From Dama dama (lineage: Eukaryota > Chordata > Mammalia > Artiodactyla > Cervidae): a DNA stretch of 64,000 bases. The stretch spans positions 38,401,608 to 38,465,607 of the forward strand of contig NC_083694.1 in the NCBI RefSeq assembly GCF_033118175.1. The letters are read 5' to 3'. The notes below the pieces were generated by a model. It was not told the origin of the DNA. It did not search any database and worked only from the letters and a program-made list of their open reading frames with translations. Of this stretch, positions 22,066 to 33,277 are shown piece after piece; within the stretch, counting starts at the first letter, position 1, and each line of letters opens with the position of its first letter. The translations under genes and the position numbers were made by a program.

Positions 22066-22245
22066 TGGGAAAGATTGAGGGTAGGAGGAGAAGGGGGTGA
22101 CAGAGTACGAGATGGTTGGATGGCATCACCAACTCAGTGGACAGGAGTTTGAGCAAGCTCCAGGAGATGGTCAAGAACAGGGAAGCCTGGCGTGCTAGGT
22201 TCATAGGGTCACCAAGAGTCATTCACGACTTAGAGACTGAACAAC
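22066..22245 (+). mobile_element. BovB LINE 3' end fragment
   Basis: TGGGAAAGATTGAGGGTAGG, GAGATGGTTGGATGGCATCA, AGTTTGAGCAAGCTCCAGGA, ending TTAGAGACTGAACAACATA; plus strand. Confidence 0.87.
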
Positions 22246-23077
22246 ATATCACTAATGCAATACGTTTTCAATTTCTTTTTCTGTAAAATGTGACTCATAG
22301 AAGAGTTTAAGTTATGTGTATGACTTGTCTATTTCTATGGAATGGCGCTGGTCTGCTCGGTAATGCTAAGAGTTACGGGGCTCAGGATCTCTCTCCTGTA
22401 TGATCCCAAGGCAGAGTTGCCAAAAGGGAAGGTGCATGCAGTTTGGGAGACACAAGTGAGCAGCAGCCACTGGGCTTTCAAGGTCACTGTTAGATTGAGG
22501 CAGTGGGAGACAGACAGTGGGGAGCTGGTGGGTTAGGGTGGGTTCTTGCTCTTGTCCCGCAGGAAGCTCTTATCCCTGAGGGCTAGCCTCACTGACCTAC
22601 ACTGACCCAAGGCCCTTGGCTGCAAACCCTCAGAGGACAGTCACAAAGAGCCAAGAGCCTTCCAAAGACATCTACCCTGGGCCCTTCCCTAGTCTTAGGC
22701 TTCATCCCACCACCATGATGGGTCTGACTCCCATAACACCACAGGCTTCCCTGTTAACCCCTGAGGTTCTGCTTCCCTGATGGCACCCCACCTTTCAGGG
22801 GTTGCTGAGGCCTCATAGCCTATTGGGAGCTAAAGCCTCAAAACACAAAACTAGAGAACATCAAACATCTTGGTTAATGTGACAAAGGATAGCTGGACAG
22901 GATTCAAGCAACAGGCCAGCTCTTGGCTATCAGGCATCCTACCCGGGCCTCTGAGAGCCTGTTTCTTCCCATTCCACTCACCCCTAGTCAGGCTCCCTTC
23001 CCCTTTAGCAATCCCCTTCCCCTAGATCTTCCTCTCCTACCCACAAGCATGCCACCTCCCTGCTGTTTTGTTTTGTT
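22246..23077. other. intergenic, nothing recognised
   Basis: No exon or repeat family recognised. Ends at an oligo-T/GTTTT tract near 23063. Confidence 0.5.
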
Positions 23078-23300
23078 TTTTCAATTTTATTTATTTGGCC
23101 AAGATGGGTCTTAGTTGCAGCACACAAGGTCTTCGTTGCGTCATTGGGATGTTTTCATTTTTGCACATGGCTCTTTAGTTACAGCATGTGGGTTTAGTTG
23201 CTCTGAGGCATGTGGGATCTTAGTTCCCTGGCCAGGGATTGAACCCAAGTCCCCTGCATTGCAAGGTGGATTCTCAACCACTGGACCACAGGGAAGTCCC
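23078..23300 (-). mobile_element. CHR-2-like tRNA SINE
   Basis: Minus strand: tail complement TTTTATTTATTTGGCCAAGA, GGGATCTTAGTTCCCTGGCC, head complement TCAACCACTGGACCACAGGG then AAGTCCC. Confidence 0.87.
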
Positions 23301-24429
23301 TCCCCACAGTTTTTAAAGCACCTGAAAGGAAACAAACACTCTCTCTCTTTCTCTCCTACAAATTTTAACACAAGATCTATACTCACTGCTTCACTCTTGG
23401 ATCTTATTTCAACACCTGCCGCTACCAGAACCACTGGGTGCAAGTCGCTTGTGGCCTAGTTTCTAAATGCACTGGCTTCTTTTCAGTCCTGCGCAACCTG
23501 ACCTCCGAACAGAGCCGGACACCACAGCCCAGTCTCTCCCTCCAGAACATTTGCTCTGCCATCATCACCCCTCTGTTGACCTTCCCTGGTTCCTCTTCCT
23601 CTCCCAGTCCCTCCATCAGGTCTCCCCTGGGATCTGACCTTAGCCCACGTCTCTCCTCACTTTACACCCTTCTCTGAGCACTGTCATCTTCTCCGAGGTA
23701 TTTTTCAACCATCATCTCCAAAAGAATGACTCTCAGATATCTTTCCAACACTGCTCACTGGAGGTTCCACAGGGTCCCAGGTTCAATGTGTCCAAAATGA
23801 AACTCGTCACCTGTCCATCCTCTCCCAGTTTTCCATCTTCTAGTATGTAGTCAAGATCCTTCCTGTTCCAAGTGACTTACACAAGTAAATGGACCTTTGA
23901 ACAGATGTAAGCAAAACCCAGGGCCTCAAGGGATGTCCTTAAGATCTGGCCTCTCTCCATTTTGCTTCACTCTGGGGCAGCCCCTCCCCATACCCTGTTC
24001 CCTGCAGTTTCAGGCTCACAGCTTACAGGCTCAAATCCAGTGGAAAGAAACCATCTCTTCCTGGTAACTTCTGTCCAGTTGCCTTGATTCCCTTTGACTG
24101 GATCATGTATCCATTCTAGAACCAATCCCTGTATCTAGGGATAGGATTGCACTGATTGGCAATTTAATTGGATTAAATACAATCCAGGAAGAGTTGATTC
24201 TGGTCAGGCAAAAGTGGTCCTTCCCCCCACCAGGCATATATGCCCATCAACATACTGGGTAGATTTTTTTCTTGTCTCTTGTCTTCTTTCCATTTCCTTA
24301 GTTGAACTCCTTATCTTATCTTGTCTGGACTATTTGAATATTTCCCTAAGGAGAACTTCTCCTTCCAATTATTTCCATCCCATCCACCATCCACACCACT
24401 GACACAGTTATCTTTTTAAAGTTTGGATA
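23301..24429. other. intergenic with LINE2-like relic
   Basis: At about 23650-23830 the plus strand reads like decayed LINE2 ORF2 (a DSQ(I)Y-type phrase around 23730, then CAAAATGAAACTCGTCACCT). The remainder is unassigned and no host exon is supported. Confidence 0.45.
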
Positions 24430-25430
24430 GGATGTCAAGATTCATCCCTGTGGTTTTGCATGTCCGTAGTTTGTTCATGTCCCATGCTGACCAGAAGTCC
24501 ATCCTTGTGTTACACTCCAGTTTGTTCTTCCATTCATCTATTGACAGACATGTTTCCAGGACTTCACTATACTAAACATTTGTGCACAAATCTTTGTGTG
24601 AATGTATTTCCATTTCTCTTGAGTAGATATCTACGAGTAGAACTGAAGAGTCTTGTGGTGAGTGTATGGTTAACTCTTTGAGAAACTGCCAAGCTGTTTC
24701 CAAACTAGTTTCACTATTTTACATCCCCACTGGCAAACGTATGAGAATTCCATGTGCCAATCCTTGCTGTCATCCTTGCTCATACTTGCTATCATCATAA
24801 TTCTTAACATGATTCCACAGGTGTGCAGTGGTGTTTCATTGTGGTCTTAATTTGCATTTCCTTGAGAGTGGGATACTGCAGATTTTTTGTGCGCTTTTTG
24901 GCCTTTCGTATATTTCTTTTGTGAAATGTTTGCTGAGATGCTTGCTTATTTTCAATTGGGTTTCATGACTTATTGAATTAATTTGCTAAAAACTTAAGAA
25001 ATTAATTTCGCATCTGTGTCCATGAGGAATATTGGTCTTTAGTTTTCTTATAAAATTTTTATTCATTTTTGGTATCAGAGTAATGCTAACCTCATAAAAT
25101 GATTTGGAAAGTGCTTTTTCCTCTCTTTTCTGAAAGGATTTGTACAGGACTGAAATTAGGTTCTCCTTAAATGGTTGATGGGATTCACAAGTAAAGCTAA
25201 CCAGGCCTGGAGTTTTCTTCCTGGGAAGATTTTTAATGACAAAGTTAGTTTCTTTAATAGATACAAGGCTATTCAGATTTTCTGTTTCTCCTGTCAGTTT
25301 TGATCATTTGTGCCTTTCAAGAAATGTGTCCATTTTATGTGAGTTGTCAGATTTAAAAGCACAAAGTTATTCATAGTATCTCCTTGTTATCCTTTAAATG
25401 TCTATAGGATCTGCAGTGATGTCCCCCTTT
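24430..25430 (-). mobile_element. old L1 (L1M-type) ORF2 to 3' region
   Basis: Antisense L1 phrases in order: TTCTTCCATTCATCTATTGA, GTAGATATCTACGAGTAGAA, AATTTGCATTTCCTTGAGAG near the 3' side, then TGGTATCAGAGTAATGCTAA and GTTAGTTTCTTTAATAGATA from the reverse transcriptase part. Frames are destroyed. Confidence 0.75.
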
Positions 25431-25960
25431 TCACAGTGAAGTATTTGGGGCAGGGGGTAAAGGGGTGAAAAGAGCCAGATTCTAATCTTCCACAGTAGGA
25501 AAAAAGTAGATAACATCTTTGATGGAAAGAACTCAAGAATAGGTGGTAAAAATATGGTGTTTGAAAAAAACAGAGGCAAAAACAAGAAGAAATTGGAGAA
25601 GAGTTGAAAATAGTTGCCCCTGTGGACAAGATTTAGTGTGGGGTGGACCATGGTGTGGCAAAGGATAGAAAACAGTTCATTCTAAACTAGTACAAGTTCA
25701 AGTTCAGGGTTATTTCATTCTAGATCTTGCCTCTCTCATTTTCCTTTCCCTCCCACAACTCAGGCTGCACGGAAGATGTGCTCCTTGTTTCACTCCCTCA
25801 GTAATAAGATGCTCCTCTTGTTGGCATCATTAAGGGCCTTGGCTCGATCTGGTTTCCCTGGTTGTCAGACCCAACTCCTATCCTATTTGCAGAGATGGCA
25901 GACCTGGACATCCCCAAGGATCCTTACCTTGGCCAGTGATGTACCTGGTGTACTCGAAAC
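25431..25960. other. intergenic, nothing recognised
   Basis: Purine-rich then mixed sequence. No exon supported. Confidence 0.5.
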
Positions 25961-25978
25961 CCAGAGGACCATTTTTTA

Positions 25979-26303
25979 AAAATCTAAATTCATTCATGTA
26001 TTTATCTTTGGGTGCACTGGGTCTTCATTGCTGTGCATGGGCTTTCTCTAGTTTCAGAGAGCGGGGACTACTCTCTAGTTGTGGTGCCTGGGCTGCTCAT
26101 TCCTGTGACTTCTCTTGTGGAGCACAGACCTTAGGCACATGGGCTTCAGTAGGTGCAGCTCACAGACTCTAGGGTGCAGGCTCAGTAGTTGTGGGACATG
26201 GGCTTAGCTGCTTCAAGGCATGTGGAATCTTCCTGGACAAAGGATTAAACTGATGTCCCCTGTATTGGCAGGAGGATTCTTATCTCCTGTACCACAGGGA
26301 AGT
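25979..26303 (-). mobile_element. CHR-type tRNA-Glu SINE
   Basis: Minus-strand long CHR form: TTCATGTATTTATCTTTGGG on the tail side, CCTGTACCACAGGGAAGT on the head side. It is flanked by an 18-bp target-site duplication with two mismatches (CCAGAGGACCATTTTTTA at 25961-25978; its match at 26304-26321). Confidence 0.9.
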
Positions 26304-26321
26304 CCAGAGGATCATCTTTTA

Positions 26322-27599
26322 AACTCTCCCCTCCTCGATATGACAAAACCATCTTCAGTAATAATCATGAATGAAGTAACAAGAAATGCAGACAGTGAAA
26401 ATATTTTATTGAATTTTTAAAGTAATTATGTCAGTCACATTAAATAAGTATCATAGGACAAAATAGAGCACAACTACTTAATCTTTTTACATGTATATAA
26501 TATTTATATATTTACTTAATGATTTTAATTTTGGTTATTTTGGTTATAGGTCTATATAAAAATGTTTATTTAAATAATTGTCCAGTAACTAATAAGTGGA
26601 TTTTAATAAAATCAATACATCTGCCAAAAGTAAACTTTGAACAACTAATAAATCACATGATTGATAGTGCTTGATGGTTCATTTTATGTTTCATTGGTGA
26701 ACTAAAATTTTCTCTTTCCAAACAGAAGTGTTACACTTCATAGTCTGCACTGTTTCACTGCTTAAAATTTTAAACACCAATAAAAACTGTAAGTGGTTAC
26801 ACAGAATGACAGAACTGGAGCCATTCAAGCTTTTTGCTTTACCTTTACCATCACTGTCCATTATCATTTACTTCAAATATATTATTTAAATGCAGGGTTA
26901 TGTAGAAACACAGGGGTGGGAGATGTGAACTGTGCCCCAGTAGGCCTGAATGATTCAAAAACAGTAAACGTCATCTCATGAAACGTCACATCACATGAAG
27001 ATGTGAAGCTGAGTCAGTGTGTGTTGGGGGCTCAGTGCACACCTGGGAGCTCTCAATGAATCCCCATGTGGAATATAAGCTGTATGTAAGGACAAGTAAG
27101 ATAAATGTGCTAACTTGAAGCTTTTGTACGTATCATCAAAACTCAACAGAACTTAGACCCACTGAAGATGTTAAAGAGAAGGAGAATTTATCACAGATCT
27201 TGTTTAGAACTGCCAAGTGCATGGTAAGAAAAAACCGACTGGCCTTTAGTCTTAATTTCCTGATTGTTTTTTAATTGTCAGTATTAAATGGCCAAGCAGC
27301 CACTCCCACCTTGGTGTCATGATCACGGGCCAACCATACACCAGCTGCTCTGTCCAAGAAAGGACACTCACTGTGTCTACTCAACCCACCATTCACACCT
27401 CATCCTCTCATCCTAGCTTCCGCTCCCAACAAAACTTTTCTTACCGCTGTGTCCTCCACCTTGTCAAATCCAGCACGCATCTCACTGGGCTTTTCAGCAT
27501 CATCCAACCAATTGACCATGTCGTCTTTCTGGAAACATTCTCTTGTACTTTTCTGCCCATGTGTCCAGTCACTCTTTCCCAGTCTCCCTTACTGGGTCA
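26322..27599. other. intergenic, AT-rich
   Basis: AT-rich from 26400 to 26700, then mixed. No gene recognised. The right end from about 27330 grades into LINE2-like sequence. Confidence 0.5.
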
Positions 27600-27849
27600 C
27601 CTTCCTACGCACACGCACCCATTAAATGTCGGTGTCCTGAGGGCCTGGTCCAGCCCCTCTTCTCACCTGTTCTATGCTCACTGGAATCGAATTGACTCCC
27701 ACGACACCAAAAACATGCTTTATCCGCAAGTCACCCTCTCTCAAGTTCTAAACTGCCTACTTTCCATCTCTGCTCAACATGTCACCGACAAACTAAATAT
27801 ACCCATAACCTAAGACACTCATTTATTCAATTGACCTTCAACAGATATG

Positions 27850-28044
27850 CGTGTGTATGCTCAGTCGTGTCCAACTCTTCGTGACCCCATGGACTGTGGC
27901 CCACCAGGCTCTTCTGTCTATGGAATTCTTCCAGAATACTGGAGAGGGTTGCCTTTCCTCCTCCAGGGGATCTTCTTGACCCAGGGATCGAACCCACATC
28001 TCCTGCATCTCCTGCACTGGCAGGAGGATTCTTTAGCACTGAGC
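27850..28044 (-). mobile_element. Bov-tA SINE in LINE2
   Basis: Minus-strand element with target-site duplication CAACAGATATG (27839-27849) / CAACAGATACG (28045-28055), one mismatch in 11. Confidence 0.93.
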
Positions 28045-28416
28045 CAACAGATACGTTAACTGTCAGTAAATGGACACCAGTCATAAACATCCCAGCTCTT
28101 TCTCCAGCATTCTCCCACCTTGGTAATCACATTACTGCCCACCCAGTTAAAGCTGGAAACCAGGGAATGACCCTTGATACCTCTCTCCCTCTTATCCTCT
28201 ACATTAAATCAATCCCTCTGTCTCATTTACTCTTCCTTGAAAACATGTCCCAGGTCTCTGCACCTCTCTCCATCTCCACTGCCTGCTCCTGGTCCAAGCC
28301 GCCATCATTTCTTACCTGGACCACTGCAGTGGCCTTCCTTCTTCTCTTCAATCATGCTACTCATTCTCCATTCTGCAGCCAGAGAGGTATTTCTGGAGAT
28401 GCTAATCTTACATGAA

Positions 28417-28632
28417 GTGCTCAGTCACTTCAGCCGTGTCTGGCCCTCAATGACCCCATGGACTGTAGCCCACCAAGCTCATCTGTCCATGGGATTTCCC
28501 TGGTCAGAACACTGGAGTGGATTGGCATTTTCTCCTCCAGGGGATCTTCCTGACCCAGGGATCGAACCTGCGTCTCCTGAGGCTCCTGCATTGGCAGGTG
28601 GATTCTTTACTATTGAGTCACTGGGGAAACCC
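28417..28632 (-). mobile_element. Bov-tA SINE in LINE2
   Basis: Minus-strand element with a perfect 13-bp target-site duplication AATCTTACATGAA at 28404-28416 and 28633-28645. Confidence 0.95.
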
Positions 28633-28670
28633 AATCTTACATGAAATCCTCTGCTTAAAACCTTTCTCCA

Positions 28671-28802
28671 GGAATTTCCCTGGTGGTCTAGTGGTTGGAG
28701 CCCCATGCTCCCACTGTAGGGAGCATGGGTCCAATGGATCCCTAGTCAGGGAACTAAGATTCTGCAGGCTGCACGGTGCAGCCAACAGAACAAAACAAAA
28801 CA
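28671..28802 (+). mobile_element. CHR-2-like short tRNA SINE
   Basis: GGAATTTCCCTGGTGGTCTA head, GGGAACTAAGATTCTGCAGG body and AACAGAACAAAACAAAACA tail. Probable target-site duplication CCTTTCTCCA / CCTTTCCCCA on the two sides. Confidence 0.88.
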
Positions 28803-29080
28803 CCTTTCCCCACGTGATTTGCAAAGTCCAGCATGACCCAGCCCCATCTCTCCAGCCTCATTCCGCTGCTCTGCCGCCAGTCTGGAGATCCTGCTCCTCA
28901 ATCGGCCGAGCAGCCTCTCAGCTCCAGGATGTCATGTGTGCACTACCCTTTCCTCTTGGCCTCCCTCGCTCTTCTCAGTCCATCGGTGCTCAGACTACCT
29001 GCCTCTTCCCCAGGGAATCCTGCCCTGCTCCCACCCTGAGGTCCACTAGCACATTGAGGGCAGTGAGTATCACCCCACTT

Positions 29081-30030
29081 GCTGCATATCTCTGGCCCCA
29101 GGAAGACACCCACAGCAAGGGCTGGCAGTGCCTCCTTCTTGTTGGAGGTAAAGAGGCTTAGTGACTTTGGCGTCAGTTACCTGTGTTGTCTGGGAACATA
29201 TCTGGCGATGGGCAGTCTCTGTGGACAAACCATCAAGCAGAATGGAGAGGTGCCTTTCTGCAGGCTTGGCCCAACTTCCTAGAAGTCTCTGTGTAACCCT
29301 GAGGTAAGGTGTCCCAGGAAAACATGCCCCAAAGGCAGCGCTTTTCCCCCTAAAACTGCCCAGGGAGTCAAGTCAGCACTCTCCTCCCGCTTCCCTCTCC
29401 TCCTCACAACACCCCCTTCTGGGGTTTCCAAGGGCCTCACAGCCCTAGATCTGCACACTTCCTCCAAGATAAAATGTACCCACAACTTTTTTGTGCTTTG
29501 GAGTCAGACCAGAGTAAGCCTGAGGTGTGAAGTTTCATTACCCTCTGGGAACTGTTTACACCAGTAAGGACTGTGGGGACACAGGGCCTGGCCTGTCTCT
29601 GAGCATGAGGTAGGCAGGCGCAGGACCATTATTCCCGCATCAAATCCTTCTAAAGTTCCAGCAGGATTACTTGGAGGCAGCTTAAATGAGGATGCCGTGT
29701 TTTCTTCTTCCTCCTTTCTGCTCGCTTTGTTTACTTTAAGTTCTCACTGCCGTTCCGAAGGACTACACAGAACTTGCTTCTTGGGCCACTCGCAAGACAC
29801 AGGTCAGAGCTCTCTTACAGAAAAATAAGTAAAGTCTTACAGGTTTTGATTAATACAATCTGTAAACTTCTACTGGTGTGTATGTACCTATCTGTCCTTC
29901 CCATCGTCTGTCCACCCATCCATCTTTCTATCCTACCTACCTACTTACTGATCTTTCTTTACAAGCCTCAAAGAGGGTATTTTTGTTTCATATCCTCATG
30001 GAACATTTATAAAAACTGATCAAGTAACTG
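29081..30030. other. intergenic, nothing recognised
   Basis: No exon supported. A short CTAC/TCTA-rich simple stretch lies at about 29905-29950. Confidence 0.5.
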
Positions 30031-31445
30031 GACAAAAAGAAACCACAACAGATTTTTTTAAATGTAGAAAACTTTAGGTTATATTTGCTGATTATAAACC
30101 AGTAAAATTCAAAATAGCTAATTTAAGGATACTTTTTTAATATTTAAAAATTAAAAACACATTCCTAGGTAGGTCTTAGATGAGAGAAGAAATCAAAAGC
30201 AAATTAAAAACTACACAGAAAGCAACTTAAGAACACCTAATATCAAAATTTATGGGATAAACAAAGCTGCATTTTGAAAAAAATTTATAACCCTGAAATG
30301 TCATCATTATTCAAGAAGATAGGTGAGAAAAAAAACAAAACTAAATGAAAAACCTATCTTAGCAAGCAAGAAAAGAACAGTAAAGATACATCAAAACAAG
30401 CCAGGTGGCAGGAACAAAAGATTAAAGGTATAATCAAAAGAATAATAAAAACAAAGTAGCAAAGAGAAACCAGTCCCGAATTCCTCTTTGAAAAGAACAG
30501 CAACTTCCTCAAAAACTTAGCTGTGAAAAAAAAAGTAAAAATATGCAAGATTAGGAATGAGAAAGGAGAAATGACCAGAGACAAGAGTTATTAAAATAAT
30601 CTTTGGTGAATACATATAAATGTATGGCAACAAATGTGAAAAACATAAGAGAATTGGATGATTTTTAAATAAGCTACCAAAATTGACGTATGAAGCAACA
30701 GAAAACTTGAATATTCTAGTTGGCAGAGGGTACACACGTTGGTGGGGTGGGGAATGAAGATTAAAGGGAACCATTGAAAAAGCTTCTAGAGCCTGATGGG
30801 TTTGTGGCCTGGGGCTTTCCAGGTGGCGCAGGAACCACCTGGAAAGAACCCGCCTGCCAACACAGGAGCCCCAAGAGATATGGGTTTGATCCCTGGGTTG
30901 GGGAGATCCCCTGGAGAAGGAAATGGCAACCCACTCCAGTATTCTTGCCTGGAGAATCCCATGGACAGAGGACCCTGGCAGGCTACAGTCCACAGGGTCA
31001 CAAAGAGTTGGACACTACTGACCACAGCACAGCACAAGGGTTTGCGGCCGACGTGCATCGAACCTTTGGAAAACTAGAACTGTATGTTCTATCATAATTT
31101 AAGTATTGCAAGCCACAGAAAATGGTGGAGAGTTCTTTTTGGAAGGCAGCACAATTTTAATTCTAAAATCTGATGAAGACGCTATGAAAAGAGAAACTTA
31201 TAGACCCTCTTCTCACTATAAAGATGCAAAGATTCAAAATACTAGCAAAAAGAATCACGGAATGTACCAAAACAATAACATTATGACCAAATGGGGCTTA
31301 TTCCAAGAGACTAAGGGTGGTATAATACCAGGAAATCGATCAACATATCCCATTTTTAAAAAATTAAAGGAGAAGAAACAATACTGTCATAATAATAGAT
31401 GCTACGAAGGGACTTTTGCTATAATTCCACAGCCATTCCTAACTT
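30031..31445 (+). mobile_element. old L1 ORF2 remnant
   Basis: A-rich plus-strand sequence. The right part (31180-31430) corresponds to L1 reverse transcriptase and the palm downstream of it (GAAACTTATAGACCCTCTTC, GCAAAGATTCAAAATACTAG, CCAAATGGGGCTTATTCCAA), with destroyed frames. It is split by a Bov-tA. Confidence 0.65.
30810..31037 (+). mobile_element. Bov-tA SINE in old L1
   Basis: Plus-strand element flanked by GGGTTTGTGGCC (30798-30809) and GGGTTTGCGGCC (31038-31049), a 12-bp target-site duplication with one change. The head has an insertion (GGAACCACCTGGAAAGAACC). Confidence 0.93.
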
Positions 31446-32121
31446 AAATTCCTACAACAAATGAAAAGATGGTCAGGTTCACTGCTGGTAATTCACTAAA
31501 GAAAGAGATGTGACTGAGATGCCTTTCAGACTGGTTAACATTTCTGGCAGGAGTGCCAGGAGAGGGCACTTAGATGGGCCACAGCCCTCCACATCCCCAG
31601 CAACAAGTTTGGAAAGCGACCTTGTGTGTATCCATGGAGACCACTGGCTGCTGGGAATCTACTGCCCAGAAATAAAACTAGTGCATAAGCACCTACGTAG
31701 GAGGGTGACTCTCGCAGGCTGTTCTTATTGGGCTGTGTGGCCTGAGAATGCAGTGATTGCCCTCCAATATGGGAATCACTGAGTTCGCACACAACAGTCA
31801 CACCAACAATTGTGCTACACTTAAGAGAACAGCAATATACCGACCTGAAGGTAACACTGAGAAGGTGTAGAAAAGTATACGATTTCAACTTCATGAAAAC
31901 AAATGTTGGGAATGATATAGGACAGTATCTGCCTGCGTTCCATGTCTGTATCTAATCACATGAGCACAGTGAGAACACACATCCATGAGGTTATCCTCAT
32001 ATGCTATAACATAGATATGATATTATGTTTTTGTTTTGCATTTGTATGTTTGCAAACATTTAAAATCTGATGTTTAAAACTTTCCACAGCAGCAGGCTCC
32101 CTTCTTCCTCTTGCTGTTGTT
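31446..32121. other. intergenic, nothing recognised
   Basis: No gene or repeat securely recognised; may include further old L1 sequence. Confidence 0.45.
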
Positions 32122-32314
32122 TCAGTCCTCAGTTGTGTCTCTTTGCAGCCCCCTGGACTGTAGGCTGCCAGGTTCCTCTGCCCATGGGGTTCTCCAGGCA
32201 AGAATACTGGAGTGGGTTGCCACTTTCTTCTCCAGGGGAACTTCCCAGGCCAGGGATCGAACCCACGTCTCGCATTGGCAGGCGGTTTCTTCACACTGAG
32301 CCACCTGGGAAGCC
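32122..32314 (-). mobile_element. Bov-tA SINE
   Basis: Minus strand: TTCAGTCCTCAGTTGTGTCT tail side, CGCATTGGCAGGCGGTTTCT and CTGAGCCACCTGGGAAGCC head side. Confidence 0.9.
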
Positions 32315-32626
32315 TCTTCTTTTGGTGTCTACAATTGCTTCTAGGACCCACACACTCCCGGCTGCACGTCCATCTCTGGAAGGTGCTGCTCCACTCCATC
32401 TGCCTCAACTCTTAAGCTTCGGGGACCCCAGGACTCAGATCAGGATCTCTTTTCCTTGCCCCTCCCACCCTCTGCCCACTTCTTTGAAGATTCCATCCAG
32501 GCTCCACTGGTCACTTGCACGACGACGCTCAGTCTTGCGCTTTTGGCCTGCACTCATCTCTGGAACTCCAGACTCCATGCCTGCCCAGCTGCCTTCCTGA
32601 CCTGTCCAGTAATACCAAGTAGGCAC

Positions 32627-32940
32627 TGTGAAGTGAAGTGAAAGTTGCTCAGTTGTATCTGACTCTTTGTGACCCCATGGAGTACACAGTTCATGGACTT
32701 CTCCAGGCCAGAATACTGGAATGGGTAGCCTTTCCCTTCTCCAGGGGATCTTCCCAACCCAGGGATTGAACCTAGGTCTCCCACATTGCAGGTGGATTCT
32801 TAGTTGAGCCACAAGGAGAGTCCAAGAATACTGGAGTGGGTAGCCTATCCCTTCTCCAGTGGATCTTCCCAACCCAGGAATCGAACTGGGGTCTCCTGCA
32901 TTGCAGGCAGATTCTTTACCAACTGAGCTATCAGGGAAGT
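32627..32940 (-). mobile_element. two-headed (dimeric) Bov-tA SINE
   Basis: Minus-strand unit of 314 bp with one BovA tail (AAAGTTGCTCAGTTGTATCT) followed by two successive head/linker modules. Each module has CCTTCTCCAG, GGATCTTCCCAACCCAGG and a tRNA-like A/B box end (first GAGCCACAAGGAGAGTCC, second GAGCTATCAGGGAAGT). The whole is flanked by a perfect 12-bp target-site duplication CCAAGTAGGCAC at 32615-32626 and 32941-32952, so both heads moved together. Confidence 0.9.
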
Positions 32941-32952
32941 CCAAGTAGGCAC

Positions 32953-33251
32953 CATGAACGTGACTAAACTGCTTCCTCCTGCAGTCTCCTTCTAAGACAT
33001 GACACCTTCCATCCTGCCAGGGCCTGGACTGGTTACCTCACAGAGGTGGGGAGAGCACGGTCAGCACGAAGCCTGGCCCGGGAGACAGGAAGTTAGGCAA
33101 AGGCCCGAGGTGCAGGGCTGCCTGGGAACCGCCTCCCTGGAGTGAGGGAGAGGCTGTGTGTGCTTGTGAACACCATCAGATGTTTGGCATTTGTCACCGG
33201 CAACCGTTCTAGAATCTACGGGACAGCAAGAAACCAGAAGGAAACAACATG
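32953..33251. other. short intergenic spacer past VPS13D
   Basis: The transcript's cleavage site marks the right border. No other feature recognised. Confidence 0.5.
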
Positions 33252-33271
33252 TTTGGAAGTCAACAGAGCAT

Positions 33272-33277
33272 TTTATT
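33272..33277 (-). promoter_or_regulatory. VPS13D: VPS13D distal poly(A) signal
   Basis: Minus-strand AATAAA. About 20 bases on, the sequence becomes GU-rich (TGTTGTTTCCTTCTGGTTTC), the expected downstream element, so cleavage is probably at about 33250-33256. Confidence 0.75.

Larger units (their letters stand above)
27600..29080 (+). mobile_element. LINE2 ORF2 remnant, broken by three SINEs
   Basis: Translated pieces align in order with LINE2/CR1 reverse transcriptase as I know it. The first (27730-27813) reads SQVLNCLLSISAQHVTDKLN. The second (28140-28380) begins GMTLDTSLPL and ends in a VQAAIISYLDHCSG stretch, the counterpart of the family's VQATIISRLDYCN motif. A third piece follows at about 28805. 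Many frameshifts; an old relic that only looks like a 164-codon gene at 27319-27813. Confidence 0.68.

Noticed and set aside
27319..27813. Open frame of 164 codons, the longest unspliced non-VPS13D candidate in its area
   Set aside because: Its C-terminal half aligns with LINE2 ORF2 and continues, with frameshifts, past the SINE at 27.85 kb; it is a transposon relic.
1..33251. Exons of DHRS3, the gene expected downstream of VPS13D from human gene order
   Set aside because: No short-chain dehydrogenase motifs (TGxxxGIG, YxxxK) were found in any frame; it probably lies beyond the left end.
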